64,000 bases of DNA from Druceiella hillmani (lineage: Eukaryota > Arthropoda > Insecta > Lepidoptera > Hepialidae): the NCBI GenBank assembly GCA_039881145.1, contig JAYKKI010000095.1, positions 7,182,501 through 7,246,500 on the forward strand, given 5' to 3'. Below the pieces are notes generated by a model. That model ran no database searches. It saw only the letters and a list, made by a program, of their open reading frames with translations, and was not told where the DNA came from. Below are positions 11,600 to 24,310 of the stretch, piece by piece (position 1 is the stretch's first letter; each line of letters starts with the position of its first letter). Made by a program: the position numbers and the translations under genes.

Positions 11600-13429
11600 T
11601 ACAGAGTACCAATTCACATCTGGGATATGAATTTAACCTCAGGATATTATAAGCAAATTTTGCACAGGGACGTTTCGAATAATAGAAGAGGCCAAAATAA
11701 ATATCTGAAATATTTTTTTCTGATTGTCTATTTGCTAGGCTATCGCGCAAAATCGATTGAAAGACGATTTTTACACGAAAATTCTTAATTACCACTTTTA
11801 CTGATCTTGATGGTCACTTTTACTGATCTTGGGGATCAAAGTTAGTTTGTTCACACAAAAGGCATGAATATTCCAATTAAATATCTAATGTTAAAATAAA
11901 AATGATGCTGTGACGCTGTAATAGTATATATTTTGGCTAGTAAATTAGCTAAAGCTACTAGATATTAGTTAAAAAGTGATTACAACGTGTATTTAACAGT
12001 TTAACATTATCAGACGCCTAGGCACCATGCTATAGGTTAGCAAGTAATTTGCCATTAGATTTAGGGAAGATGATCTATCACACTAGAATTAAAATAGCCG
12101 TATGACGCCCAATTTTATTGGCCTGTTAGCCTGCGAGTTACTTGTTAGTGGGACTAATGGATGCGACCCTAACGTCATACACCAAAAAGCCCATAAAAAG
12201 TTATGCTTCAAATGTGTGAATACATAGTATTATAACCCAATTTTTTTGTTTTGGCTTATTTTTGTATCCACTCATACGACACATTTATCTATGAAGACAA
12301 CGACAGACCCTCGGATAGAGCGAAACTATTAAAAATAGCTACTAGTGACTGAAACCGTGAATATATTTACATACTCGTTGTTCACTACGCACCTTGTACC
12401 AATGCAATGTTGGAATTGGCGAGCCCCCGGCATAGCAGTTCAGCGGCAAAGTTTCGCCGACGGAAATGAGTTGACTGTCATTTTTCATGTTGCTTTTGAA
12501 AATCGTTGCAGAAATACCATCTGAAAATCAATTATATTTTTAATTACCGTACTCAAAGTTCATCGACATTTTTCTAAGTGCTATATTAAATCTGAAGCAA
12601 AATGTTCAAGAAGTTCGTAAGTATTTGATCTCATAGTTGAATGATTTCTGTAAGCAATGAATGTATTCAGTCTTGAACTCAAATAGGTGCAATAAATCTG
12701 CTAGAAGCAGCTTGGAGCTCTACGGTTTCGATACTTGCTTTCGACAGACAGCCATTTATATAAAACATGTTAAAACTACCAATAAAAAGTGGTAAATACA
12801 TTTAAACAGTTGCTCTATTAAATTTGGTCTTTGGTATTTCGCATGGTCCGTTAATCGAGTGCCTCTATCAATTTGACCATATCTTACAATATAATATCTG
12901 TGGTTTCACTCGGGAATTCCGCGCATATTACTTCGTTGATTTAGTTATTTAGTTAGACCTTGTTTTCTACTCCAACCAAGTTTTTTTGTGCTTGTGGTAA
13001 GCTTCGCTTTTACCGTTATATGGAAAACATATGGCCTTTAGCAAGGAGATTTTTTAGAGCTATAAATAAAATACGCAATAAAATATCGAGACGTTCTTAA
13101 AACACCTGGCATTTGAATAATTAATAGTCAAAGTAGCGCGCAGAAAAATACGCTCCTTCATCGATTATTTCTTTGCACATAGGATTGTTAGAGTAATTGT
13201 TACAAATGTATCTGTCTGCATACATAACAGGATGCATCATATTTACACTCATGTATATATCTTAGCTCTCTAGACACCAAAGAGTGTATATTGTTCTGCG
13301 CGCAAATTTGACTATAGTTCTTAATGAATTACAGGCGCTTGCTTTTTATTTTAGTATAATTACAGTATGTTGACCAAAAATTGTTGGAGAATTGATCTTA
13401 ACCTTTCACTGTGAAACATTAGAATTGTA
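11600..13429. other. Intronic stretch; contains a short start-plus-donor motif
   Basis: Mostly unassigned. At 12602-12616 an ATG with five codons (MFKKF) runs directly into GTAAGT. The five residues equal the start of the MCTS1 translation factor family, but no second exon was recognised and the phase does not fit HIF-alpha. It is not called as a gene here. Confidence 0.35.
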
Positions 13430-14560
13430 GAGCGTATTTTTTTTAATAGTTGCCTTCTGTAGGAGAGTAAACATTTGGAAATATCAAAATTGTGATGATA
13501 GGTCACAAATTTTTTTAGTAGTTGCCTCTAGTAGGAAGTTAACCTTTCAAAATATCGAATAGTCGAATTGTGATAATAGATCACATCGAATAGTCGAATT
13601 GTGATAATAGATCACATCGAATAGTCGAATTGTGAAATAGATCACAGAATTTTTTAATAAATGTCTCAAGTGGGAGAGTTAACATTTCGAAATTTCAAAA
13701 TTGTCAAATTGTGATAGATAAGTCACAAAATGTTTAATAATTGACTTCTATTAATGGAATTAACAGATATTGAAATTGTCAAATTATGATTGATAGGTCA
13801 CAATTTTTTTTAATATTTGCTTCTTGTAGGAGACTTAATATTTGGAGACATTGAAATGACATGGTTATAATTATTTTTAATATTTGCCTCTAGTAGCAGA
13901 GTTAACATTTCGAAATATCAAAATTGTCGAAATATGATGATAGGTCAGAATTTTTTTTAATAGTTGTCTCTACTGGGATAGTTAACTTTTGAAAACATCG
14001 CAATACGGTAGTTGACTCATTCTACATTTTTAAATTTTTCGTACAATATTGTGAAATATAAGTTAATTAAAAACCAGTCTTAAAAAAAATTCAAAAATTG
14101 ATTGAAAAATAAGCCAGTTGTAAGCTTCTAAATTTGAAGATACGGATAGAGTTGGGTATATCCCTGTCTCTTTACCTCTCGTAGAATATAATGTGTAATA
14201 TTAAAAATGACCTCACAACACAGTATTGCCGTCCTTCTCTAAAGGTTAAATTTATACTTTTATAACTCAGTCAATTTTTAAGATTATTAAAAAAAAATTC
14301 ACTCCTCATCAGCTTGTACCTTGAAATTATGATTAATGAAATACAAAAAACAGTCAAATACCCAATTGTCGAATTGTGATCGATAGATTATGTTTTTTAA
14401 AAGTTGCCTCTAGTAGGAGAGTTAACATTTGAAAATATCGACATTGTCGAATTGTGATCGATAGGTTATAAATTGTTTAATATTTGCCTCTAATCGGAGA
14501 GTTAACATTTGGAAGTATCGAAGTTGTCGAATTGTGATCGATATGTTAAAAGGTCTCAAC
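13430..14560. repeat. Degenerate minisatellite, about nine ~75-bp units in two blocks
   Basis: Units share TTTTTTAATAGTTGCCTCTAG, TAGGAGAGTTAACATTTG, AAATATCG, and a TGTCGAATTGTGAT plus ATAGGTCACA segment. Seven lie at 13430-14000 and two at 14390-14560, separated by unrelated sequence. Within the array, a 32-bp subunit (ATCGAATAGTCGAATTGTGA...) is repeated about three times at 13553-13645. Confidence 0.8.
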
Positions 14561-15767
14561 AAGCGTTCATCTTAGGTTCGAAATGATATCCTGCTTACAG
14601 CATACATTCTTTTATCGATGACTTCATTTGCCGATGGCTCATTATGTCACCCTTTATGTGCTAAGGGAAATCTGTGGTTAGAACCGATGACTTACATTTA
14701 GTGTTAATTTCGCCTTTTGAAAGCGACCGTAATACTGTTTTTAAAATAACTGAGATAAAATAAAATGCTAGTTATTTTTAGGCGTCTACCCTATTTTAAC
14801 CTATTAAAATAGGAACATATATACGTATACCAGGAATATATATCATAATCGCAAAACAAACTGTAAATTTCCAATTTAATTATTATTTTCTCCTGCGGGA
14901 ATTTCTGACTGGATTAAAAATAACTTTTTATATTTAAATTGTATCGTAAGCTACATCCCCTTAAAAGTTGCATCAAAATATTTTAAACTGGTACTGGAAC
15001 AGATAGGTAAATCTAAAAACGTAAAAAAGCAGACCAAGTGCGTACCTGGTTTGCGCATCGACGGTTACGCACCTCGTTTGAAGTGAAATTACTGTATTTA
15101 TCATAAGTCAGAAATAATATTAAGTTTCTAGCGAAATAAAGATTTAATACTATTTAATATATAATTAAGTAGGAGGACCATATAAATTATCGAGAATATC
15201 TGTAAAACTGTATTATGCGCAGCTTTCTAAAAACCCTGTATTTCATGATTTTAGGGGTAGAAATTTCGGAAAGAGGGAGGGGAGGGTCACAAGTTTTTGC
15301 ATGTTTTTCAGTATATTTTTAAAGATATAGGTACCACATAAAATTATGATAATAATATTTTTAAGATTCTTAAAATTAGCCTTTTGAAACGTTACCTCAC
15401 ATTTTAAATTTTTTTCGTGTAATTAATTGACTAATCGTAAAATTTCCAAATAAATATTTTTAAATGTTAGTTATTGAGATATTTGCGGGTTAATATCCTT
15501 GTTACTTTAATTTTCTACGTCAAGCGGTTTCTAAGAAAAACGGCTACGTCAGACGGGTATATGATTGATTTTATAAGGGGGAACCCTTAAAAAATCACTC
15601 ATATATAACTCATTTATTTTTATGAGATGTGGAACCCTAAAATTAGTGTTTTTACTTCTAAACGATTCAAGCAGTGACACTAACACAAAATTTATAACAA
15701 AATACTCTATATACATCTGACATCTTCTGATTATTTTTATAATACTTGAATATAGAAAAAGCATAGA
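14561..15767. other. Intronic stretch without recognised content
   Basis: AT-rich sequence with no supported feature. A G-rich run (GAAAGAGGGAGGGGAGGG) at about 15270-15288 is isolated. Confidence 0.4.
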
Positions 15768-16173
15768 TATACACGGTGTCCGGGAACAGATGTCGGACAA
15801 AGAAAGACGCTATTCGTTGGCTATAAAGAAATAAACTGTCGTTGAAATAAAACTTAAAACACGCCCTTTTTCTAATTGAGCGCAAAAAAAATATTTCACA
15901 TAACTCTTTTTAACACACCCAATACTTGTCCGGAGTGCGGTGTACCTGCAGTGACGATGTCTTCGCAGCTGTTTACGGGTTATTCCCCTGAGCAGCGCTG
16001 AACAATGTCCGCAAGTATCCTGTGTCAAAAAGATGGCAGATAATTGTGAATATTATTTTAAATTTTCTGAAAAAAGTCATCTTTTAAATTTTATTTTAAC
16101 AACAATCAACTATTTCTCAATCAAGGAATAAATTCTTTCTTTGTCAGACACTTATTCCCGGACACCGTGTATA
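15768..16173. mobile_element. MITE family 1 (TIR ACACGGTGTCCGGGAA), copy 1
   Basis: About 400 bp, bounded by ACACGGTGTCCGGGAA at 15771 and its reverse complement ending at 16170. The TIR extends inwards through ATGTCGGACAAAGAAAG against CTTTCTTTGTCAGACAC, about 35 bp. It is flanked by AT-rich TATA-type bases consistent with a TA target. There is no transposase. Copies 2-4 lie at 19679, 37486 and 44440. Tc1/mariner-type mobilisation is plausible from the TA flank but unproven. Confidence 0.85.
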
Positions 16174-17690
16174 TCTAAAGTTACGTCTCCAAAGTCACTA
16201 AGTTAAAACATTTCTTTCGAAGTTTTTCCACGCAATTATTTTGAAACTTAAATCAACAGCTTGTATATATACACAATACATGTATTGAAAGCAAAAATAA
16301 TGAATTATATAAATTAAAGATATATTAAATATAATTAAATCGCCCATAAAAACACAAGTCCACACTTCGAGTTTTTTATTGTAAATTAAATAAACAATTG
16401 GAAGAAACAGTTAAAGAAGAACAGGGTGCAGAGAGAAGTAGTGAAAAATATCGAAAAAGCATAATCGTTTATAAAAATTAAAATATTTGAAAAACCATTG
16501 TCAAAATCAATAGGATTCTATTCTGATAGTTAACCAATCTATAGAAAATGAGTCACCAAAGTTGGTCAAGAGTTACAATCTGTAGCGTATCCTCATACAT
16601 ACTTGCACGCGCTGGTCACCGGATATTTTAGGAGAAAGGCAAATTTGGACCATAAGAAATATTTAAAAAAAATAAAAAATGGTAATATGTAATTTTATTT
16701 TATATTTCTATATAATTTTAAAGGAACATCTCTTTCTAAACAGCTGTATTAAAACTTACTCCTAAAATAACCTGCGTTATAATAACTTTTATTGTCAAAA
16801 CTGGAGGCTCGTGCACTTATCTATACATTACTAAAATTTTGACAGTAAATTGTGTACATAGAAAACATTTTAAAAAGAGTGATTGATTTAGCGTATATAA
16901 TGATAATAGAAGTCAGAAAACCTATTTTTAGAATTTTTGTCTGTTTGTCTTGTCTTTCTGTCTATATGTTAATTTGTTCGTCAATCATGCGAAATCTACT
17001 GGATGGATTTTGATGATATTTGGTACGGTAATAGCTTATACCCTCGAGCAACATATAGAATAATTTTAGCTGGATATTACAAATTTAAAAATACCTTGAC
17101 TAGGTGAATATTACAATATTGGTACTGCTAACGACATCTATTAGCGTTTTTAGTAATAGTAATATAATAATAGTATAGTTTCGATAGTGAAACTGTAATT
17201 TTAGGCGAGTGAATCCATGGGTCACAGACACACCCGTGATGTGTACCAATACACTACGTTCGACTCGCACCTACGTATTTCTGTTTAAATTATCATTGCA
17301 TGCTTATAAATTCGGAAAGCTACTTGTTATCACATTTAGTTACCCAACAAAATTTCTCCGCTATTGACGATAGTTTTTTAGTTCGTCATTGGCCGCATAG
17401 AGAGCAGATAAAAGAACTTATCTATATTTGAATACTAATATCAGGAAGACTTTTCTATGACTAAACACCGACGTCGAGCAGTCTAGTTTCACAGGTCAAC
17501 GCCACTAGCGTTATTACAACGTTCATAAATAATATAATGTCTAATATATTATCAGTCATGGTGTCGTTTTTATTGAATTAAATTATACCTTTCGGCTGTC
17601 TAGGTAGAAAAATGCGTCTTACTAAAACGAGTATATAGAATCAGCTGTTTTTTTACTGGATTAAATATAGATATATATATTCTCTATCCT
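16174..17690. other. Intronic stretch with decayed repeat fragment
   Basis: At about 16935-17100 the sequence reads TTTTTGTCTGTTTGTCTTG, then GCGAAATCTACTGGATGG and ATTTTGATGATATTTGG. This phrase order is widespread in lepidopteran Helitron-like repeats, from established knowledge. The ends cannot be fixed. The remainder shows nothing that I can support. Confidence 0.4.
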
Positions 17691-18033
17691 TAGTGCAACT
17701 TATCTAACAGAATGTAGATCACAAAGATCGTGGAGGTGCCGTATGTTTGCGTCTTAACTTGTTTAATACAGACGCCAAGTTCTGAAACTTCGCCAAACGT
17801 ACAAGAAGCATGTTTGGCGAAGTTTCTTGCATGTTTGGCGAATATGTTTTGTAAAAATTCAATTCTGCTTTTCTTTGTGGTATAATTTTCTTCAAACTGT
17901 GCGTTATGTCTATTGCCATTATCCATGATGGAGGAATCGAGGCAACAATGCCTGTTGGCGTCGTTCGCATTGAATGTATTAATGTTTTTATTTTCAATTC
18001 TTTACGTTCGAGGCGGTTTACGACAAAAGGCAT
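17690..18033 (-). pseudogene. Unrecognised pair of overlapping open frames
   Basis: On the minus strand a 104-residue frame begins with ATG at 18033, and a second frame overlaps it to 17690. Short repeats of GTTTGGCGAAGTTTC/TGTTTGGCGAA at 17785-17845 (plus-strand reading) interrupt the region. No domain, signal peptide or family is recognised, and codon usage is not distinctive. It may be a frameshifted relic or chance. Function unknown. Confidence 0.15.
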
Positions 18034-18358
18034 AATACAGACTTAAAAGACGAAACATAGAAAACAATTAAAAGACGATTTTAATTATGAAGATGGGATC
18101 GTAAAAGTGTATAATGGCAAGACGTAATGCACAATAATCGCCATTATAATGTTATAAATCCAAACTGTGGTTTGTTTGTTACCTAATAATAATGCAACTT
18201 TGTTTATTAGTAATAATCTGAATAAAAGTATAACTTAAGTTTAAGCATTTTTATTAGTAACGGTGTGATTGCATTTCAAGTCGGTCTGTTAATGGAACAG
18301 TCTATATTAAAGTATTTGGCACTTTTCGCAGTAGCAAACGTGACCATATTTTCGTTTT

Positions 18359-18580
18359 CGTAGAAAAGCTAAAGCTGGAAAGAACTTTATTTCGAGAGTG
18401 TACCTGCAAAAGTGGATTTTAAAATGTTGGTTGTCCTGCAGCCATATCAAGACGATCGTGTGGTTTTTTGGCTGTGCACAATATAATGGAGTTCATATAA
18501 TTAATCCTGATACATGCAATCTGTTAAAATTGACACCCAAAGAAGTAAAGGTACTTGGAAAAAGAAAAAAGATTAAATAG
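18359..18580 (+). pseudogene. Unrecognised open frame with basic C-terminus
   Basis: The frame is open from about 18344 to a TAG at 18578, with no ATG at its left end. Its last half reads like a soluble lysine-rich protein tail (motifs HIINPDTCNLL and KEVKVLGKRKK). An alternative frame (KVDFKMLVVLQPYQDDRVVF) covers the left half, suggesting one frameshift in an older coding sequence. I do not recognise the family. It may be a processed or transposon-derived relic. Confidence 0.2.
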
Positions 18581-19232
18581 CAAAAAAAGTGGAAATTCCA
18601 AATTTTCAAAATAATACCAAAGTAATAATGATGCTTATATACTGTTATTGTATATAGCATTGATTATGACAATGATAATGTAAGTTTTTGACAGCTGCAT
18701 TGGATGCGTCAGTTTGAATTTTGCACATTAGTAGAATTTAAGAAATCAAAAAGACCAAATACATATATGTTAAGTCCTATTTTCCAACGTTGCCATAAAT
18801 AAATCCATTTCTACTGTTTCGGCCCTTCATATCTCCGAAACGATTATTATGCTCATCTTAAAATCATTTTGTGTTTAATGTCTTATCATAGTGTCATTTA
18901 GACCTAAATTTAAAGACGGGTGGTACCTCAAACAACAAAAACCTCAATTTTTAAGGTCACTATTTGGTATGCGTATAGTTCATATGGATCAGTAACATAT
19001 GATACGCTCGTGTGAAATATTAATCCATAGTATGTGTTTTTGATGTGAAAAATCTAATGGCGAGTTTGAATGACAATTAAAACGTTCTGATAGCACGTCG
19101 CGATCTGCCATTCGGCCAGCTTCGGTCTTGTCGGCTAACAGTGTTATGAAAATATATTTTCAATAGATTGTTAATAAATATTTTTGTGATAAATTATTTA
19201 ATAAAAATAAAATGATAAAATTAAATTAATAT

Positions 19233-19472
19233 TTTATTCACAATTAAATGAACGTGATGTAGTATTATTTCTACTTTCTTTAATTTCTTTACCACGACCT
19301 AGGTGTCGTTGTATTACAACATCTTCAGGTGGGATATTAGCAAAGATACAAACCTAACTAAACCTAGGTCGCGGTAAAGAAATTAAAGAAAATAGAAATA
19401 ATACTACATCACGTAGTTTCATTTAATTGTGAATAATTAATTTCTACAAAATTAACGCCAAATATATTCAAT
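19233..19472 (+). mobile_element. Foldback retroelement, copy 1
   Basis: The left arm starts ATTCACAATTAAATGAACGTG near 19236. The right arm ends ATTTAATTGTGAATAAT at 19437 and is followed by a conserved tail CTACAAAATTAACGCCAAAT to about 19472. The arms pair over some 90 bases (CTACTTTCTTTAATTTC against AAATTAAAGAAAATAG, and so on). The right arm with tail reads as the 3' end of an ORF, with VVIQRNLGRGKELKESRNN visible in the better copies, ending in a TAA and a short 3' tail. Related copies lie at 49937 and 60115. Confidence 0.7.
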
Positions 19473-19678
19473 AATAGTATATTTATTTGCTGTAACAATA
19501 GTAAGATAGAGATATGACTTGATGAGAAAAAACTGATATATTGAAACCGTTCAAGTGCCAACCTAGAAAACAATGAAATTAGATCAACCTAGAAACAATG
19601 AAATTAGATCGTTTTATGTAAAACTATATTTTGGCCGCATTTTATTTAAGCAGGTCCTCTATTTCTCTTCTGTACATA

Positions 19679-20058
19679 TGCCGTGTGCGGGAATAGATGT
19701 CGGACAAAGAAAGACGCTATTCGTTGGCTATAAAGAATAAATTGTCGTCGAAATAAAACGTAAGACACGTCCTTTTTCTAATTGAGTACAAAAAAAATAT
19801 TACACATAACTCTTTTTAACACATTCAATACTTGCCGGAGTGCTGTGTTTACCCGCAGTGGCGATGTCTTCGCCGCTGTTCGCGGGATATTCCCCCGTGC
19901 GGGGCTGAACAATGTACGCAAGTATCATGTATACAAAAAAGATGACAAATAATTATGAATATTATTTTCAATTTTCTGAAAAAAAAGAACAATCAACGAC
20001 AATCGACCATTTTTCAGTCAAGGAAATAACGTCTTTCTTTGCCCGGCACTTAAGCAAA
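19679..20058. mobile_element. MITE family 1, copy 2 (decayed ends)
   Basis: Same orientation and internal order as copy 1: ATGTCGGACAAAGAAAGACG, CTATTCGTTGGCTATAAAG, an AATTGAGTACAAAAAAAATA segment and a GCAGTGGCGATGTCTTCGC core. The outer TIRs are eroded (CCGTGTGCGGGAATAG on the left, GCACTTAAGCAAACGGTCC on the right), so this is an older copy. Open frames across it are repeat-derived. Confidence 0.8.
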
Positions 20059-20275
20059 CGGTCCATCCTTCAGAATTTCCCGCGCGGTCGAAATACGTAG
20101 GTACCGCGTAGGTACGCAAGGATAAATGATTACCTTTGTACTGGACTATCATTGATAAGTATGTAGTACCAAATGAACTTTTGTAGCTAAACATACTTAC
20201 TTGCCGACAGTTAAGTTTATTTAGATTATTACAAAGATTCATTAATTTTGACAATAAACATCCATGAATATGATT

Positions 20276-20892
20276 TTCAGCGATATTTCTTATTTATCGT
20301 TAAAACGTTTGTTTGTTGAGAGGTAAAACGTTTGTGTTGAAAACCGTTACTTATTGATAATAGGTATATTGTCGCAAATCTTTTTAAGTTTTGGCACCGT
20401 TTATGTTCACGTCTCTGCTTCTGTAAATTTTTCAGCGATATTTCTTATTTATCGTTAAAACGTTTGTTTGTTGAGAGGTAAAACGTTTGTGTTGAAAGCC
20501 GTTACTTATTGATAATAGGTATATTGTCGCAAATCTTTTTAAGTTTTGGCACCGTTTATGTTCACGTCTCTGCTTCTGTAAATTTTTCAGCGATATTTCT
20601 TATTTATCGTTAAACGTTTGTTTGTTGAAAGGTAAAACGTTTGTGTTGAAAGACGTTACTTATTGATTAGATATATCGTCGCAAATCTTTTTAAGTTTTG
20701 GCACCGTTTATATTCACGTCTCTGCTTCTGTAAATTTTTCAGCGATATTTCTTATTTATCGTTAAACGTTTGTTTGTTGAAAGGTAAAACGTTTGTGTGT
20801 TGGAAGACGTTACTTATTGATAATAGGTATATCGTCACAAATCTTTTTAAGTTTTGGCATCGTTTATATTCACGTCTCTGCTTCTGTAAATT
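20276..20892. repeat. Tandem repeat, four ~155-bp units
   Basis: Units start with TTCAGCGATATTTCTTATTT at 20276, 20431, 20586 and 20738 (periods 155, 155, 152). Each contains AAAACGTTTGTTTGTTGAGAG, AAGTTTTGGCACCGTTTAT and CACGTCTCTGCTTCTGTAAA. Identity is high, so the array is young. The 97-residue open frame here is a by-product. Confidence 0.9.
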
Positions 20893-20899
20893 ATATCGT

Positions 20900-22419
20900 T
20901 GTTGTAGGTTGTATTTATTTTATTCTAGGTTATATATTATCTTTTTATTATATTAGCCGTAATACTCATTGGAATACTGTTAATTAAAGAAACTAAGTAG
21001 TAATTTGTTGATAATTATATGAGACACTTTCAAGCCTTTTTCAGTATTTCTTCTTTATAGGCGCAACGTTTGGAAGTTTCTTCGAGAGAATTATGATTAG
21101 ACGAGTATTGCATTATGCATGGGTTTTGGACGAAAATATGCTATAGGCTATAACATAATTTATGGGAACGTTTCTGATAAAAGTGGTATTAACTTAAATA
21201 TCATAAAAAGTTCAAAGTTGTAGAGAAACAAATTAGATAATTAAACTTAAAGGACAGCCAAAATATTTAAAAATTTTTTTTTTTCTTTTCTCCTTTTAAT
21301 ATAAACTTGACTAACCCCGAAAAACTTACTAATGTTAATCGATGTCAACTTTAACAGTAACTATTAGAATCTGCTGCTTCTTACAAGTGAAGCCTACTCC
21401 ACCCAGAGCACCTAGATGATCAAACGTGTAAAATCGCCCTGTTTACTGTACATTAATGTTGTCAAATTAATAAATAATGCTAACATTATTGGTGACAGTT
21501 TCATGTGGCGCTCGGTTTATTTTTTTCTTAAAGAAAAAATAATTTACAAAATTATTCGTTTCGGCGATACAATCGCTTAAAGAGTGATATAATTACATTG
21601 CATCTTAACCTGCAAGTGACTTCCGTCCAGGCGAAGGAGTTTTATGTCAAAAATGTAATGTTTGCGCTCATTTAAACATTTGTGGAGAGCATTTTCTGTT
21701 CGTAAATGACCATGTGACCAAATATAGATGACACAAAATATCATTTGTCAACATGCTACGCTTCGTAAAGACCCACGCGACGCAGGCTTATTTGTAAGTA
21801 CATACATTGTGTACTCACAAATAAACGGCCGGGCAGCCTTTGAATAATTGATGCGGCGTTTTGTATTCTTTTATACTCAACAACTTCTATACGAAAAGTA
21901 ATTTTGAACAAATAAACTTTCAAATACATTCAATACATCGATTATTTTAATATTTAAATTAATTAATAAAATCGTGCGCAGTGGTATATCTATCACGCGT
22001 GCGTCATTTAATGAATTCGACCCCGATACGTGGAACGAAAAGTATGTACATGCATGCCGTGTTTTGCATGACGCTGATCTCTCGCGTGTTGTAATTATTA
22101 TTGAGCATGGCACGCAATACTCTGCAACTGCTCTGTTCTTTCGTATGGTATTCGTAATGGTATGGTCCGTAATTATGGACTAGCTGTATACTCGATGTGA
22201 GTGTATTTGTGCTACTATGGAAGTCATGATAAAATTCTTATGCGTCCATTTGAATGTGAGTGGCATACGTTTGTTCATATTTTGTCAAATTAACAATATG
22301 AGCATGGCTTTTAGTACCAAGTAAATTTTATTCGATATGATACTTTCGTACTCGATACTTTTACTCATATGATTACTTTATAGCAGGTATCGTATCATGT
22401 ATCTATCAAAATTATGTCC
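20900..22419. other. Intronic stretch without recognised exon
   Basis: AT-rich sequence. A hairpin with 14-bp arms (TTATTTGTAAGTAC / GTACTCACAAATAA) lies at about 21789-21824. A CpG-rich patch at 21970-22110 carries no identifiable exon. Confidence 0.4.
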
Positions 22420-23062
22420 TTAACCGTTTTAATGCCATGGTTTTTTACTCATATATACTTAAAACTGCCAAAGAAATTTTTTGTTTTTGATGTCATTTAG
22501 CCTTGTCTCGAAAAAAAAACTGTATCTCTTCCAAAAATTATCCAATTTTAATAATTTTTTCAGTGTTTTCTTAATAAAAACTTGTGCAAGGATAATAAAA
22601 TACAAAGAAAATACTGGAAATATATATTGTGAACAAAAATTATAACAAAAACTGAAATCGTATTTTCGTAGTCCGGTACATCCTATGTATATATAAAATA
22701 ATTGTTATCGTCACTATTATCACTATCACTCAAAATTTGCATTACGCCAAATTGTGAGCGCACCACAATGTCACTCCCACTATCACTTTCTTCACAACTT
22801 TAAAAACGATCATTTTCACTCGAATTATTTTCGTATTCCCACATTATGGGTAAAAAATTTTTTTTTCCTGGATCCTTTGTATATTGTAATTACTAATAAT
22901 ATTATAATTTGAACTTTATATAACACGTAGAAAGATAAAAAACTAAACCTCCCCTACCGCGCGCTAAACAGCAAATGATTTCGCGAGCGCCATCGCGCTC
23001 GTGGCAAATTTAGTTAGTACGTGCACGAGCGCGATGGCGCTCGTCGGCACTCAAAAAGTTAA
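22420..23062 (-). mobile_element. piggyBac-like element relic (TTAA-flanked)
   Basis: The ~640-bp segment is bounded by TTAA at 22420 and 23059, with related termini (TTAACCGTTTTAATGCC on the left and, read from the right, TTAACTTTTTGAGTGCC). TTAA target choice and this kind of end are typical of piggyBac-like elements. A near-perfect 20-bp GC-rich subterminal inverted repeat (GAGCGCCATCGCGCTCGTG) lies at about 22985-23045. On the minus strand, 22844-22683 reads as a Ser/Asp/Glu-rich segment (EESDSGSD, SDSDNSDDN) with one internal stop, like the acidic N-terminus of piggyBac transposases. The catalytic domain is absent. Confidence 0.5.
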
Positions 23063-23799
23063 TATAATACTCCAAAAACTGTTTGAATGTTCAATGCACG
23101 ATTTGCGACTATTCGTTCTGTTTGCATTTTGAGAAAAGATGTCGTTCCATTTACTTCGTTTCCAGCAAAACGAGAAATTTAGCGGTAAAGATCGTTTCAG
23201 TGCCTAACTCAGAGCGAAACGTTATTTTTAAGTAATTACATCGCGAATTGATACAGTGGGAAGCGATTGGACAAAATATTATTTTAGAGCGATTGCACAG
23301 AGGAAGAATGGGAAGTTCAGATCTTCATTCATGTCCGCTCTCCTCTCTAATCGTTTCGCTGATTGTTTTTTGCCACATTGGTTTTTATCTTCATTTAAAT
23401 AAAAAGATTGATCAATTAAATTCTTGTTTTATTAGTTTACACGTAAATAATTTTATACGATTTGTATTAAATTTTACGAGCATAATTTTTGTTGTAACTT
23501 GGTAAAATATTTAATGGATAGAATATCATATGGACAGTAACAAATATGTATTTATTTGTAATTTGGGGAGGAGCTTGTAAAAAATATACATAATATAATA
23601 TTACGACAAGTATATACATCTTGGAATATCGGTATTTTTTTCGATATTACGATACTTTTTTCGATACTACTCATGAGCACAGTATCGATACCTTTGATTC
23701 GATACCGGGCCCCTAAGAAAGACTATTCCTTTATGAAGTTGCGAAGCGACATATAACTAACGATCGATCAGAATAACGTCGATCAGAATTAGGCTACAT
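23063..23799. other. Intronic stretch without recognised exon
   Basis: AT-rich. The phrase TCGATATTACGATAC / TATCGATACCTTTGATTCG near 23630-23705 is rich in ATCGAT words, but no exon or element end is supported. Confidence 0.35.
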
Positions 23800-24310
23800 A
23801 ATAGGGTCTGATATCGATATTTAAATTTGTCTGATATCGATATATTTTTTAAAAATGTTTTAAAACTGCAGAGTAGGTTTAAAAACACATTGCATATAAC
23901 AAACAATTTATGAAAAAAATAATGCATATAACAATCAATTGAAACTTCTAAATAAGAAAAAGTGTCAATTTTTTTGTTCATTAAATTGAAAAAGTTATTA
24001 TGAATTTAGTTTCCACATAAAAAAATGAGAAAATTATAATATGCAACATATAACTTAAACGCAATATTTAACGAGATACTAAACATATTTTGTAAACTCC
24101 CATATAATGAATGCTAAAAAACTGGCTAGTGACGTCATAAGCCAGTTGTGTTTTGTATGGGGCGTTTTTGCACGAATTGTAGTTCGTCAGTTTTTAAGTC
24201 TGTACAACTTTGTAAGGAAGGTCCTAGGTACAATACATATATTTTAACCGTTTTTAATATTATTACCTTTTCTATTTTAGTAATAAAAAAATATAGTCGA
24301 ATACCCCATT
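23800..24310 (+). mobile_element. MITE family 2 (GGGTATTTGACTATA-type ends), copy 1
   Basis: Shares about 450 bp with 48395-48878 in the same orientation, including TTGAAAAAGTTAT, GAATTTAGTTTCCACA, TGACGTCATAAGCCAGTTGTG, TTTTGTATGGGGCGTTTT and TAGTTCGTCAG. The right end TATAGTCGAATACCCCATT is clear. The left end (AATAGGGTCTGATATCG) is eroded. No ORF. Confidence 0.7.
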
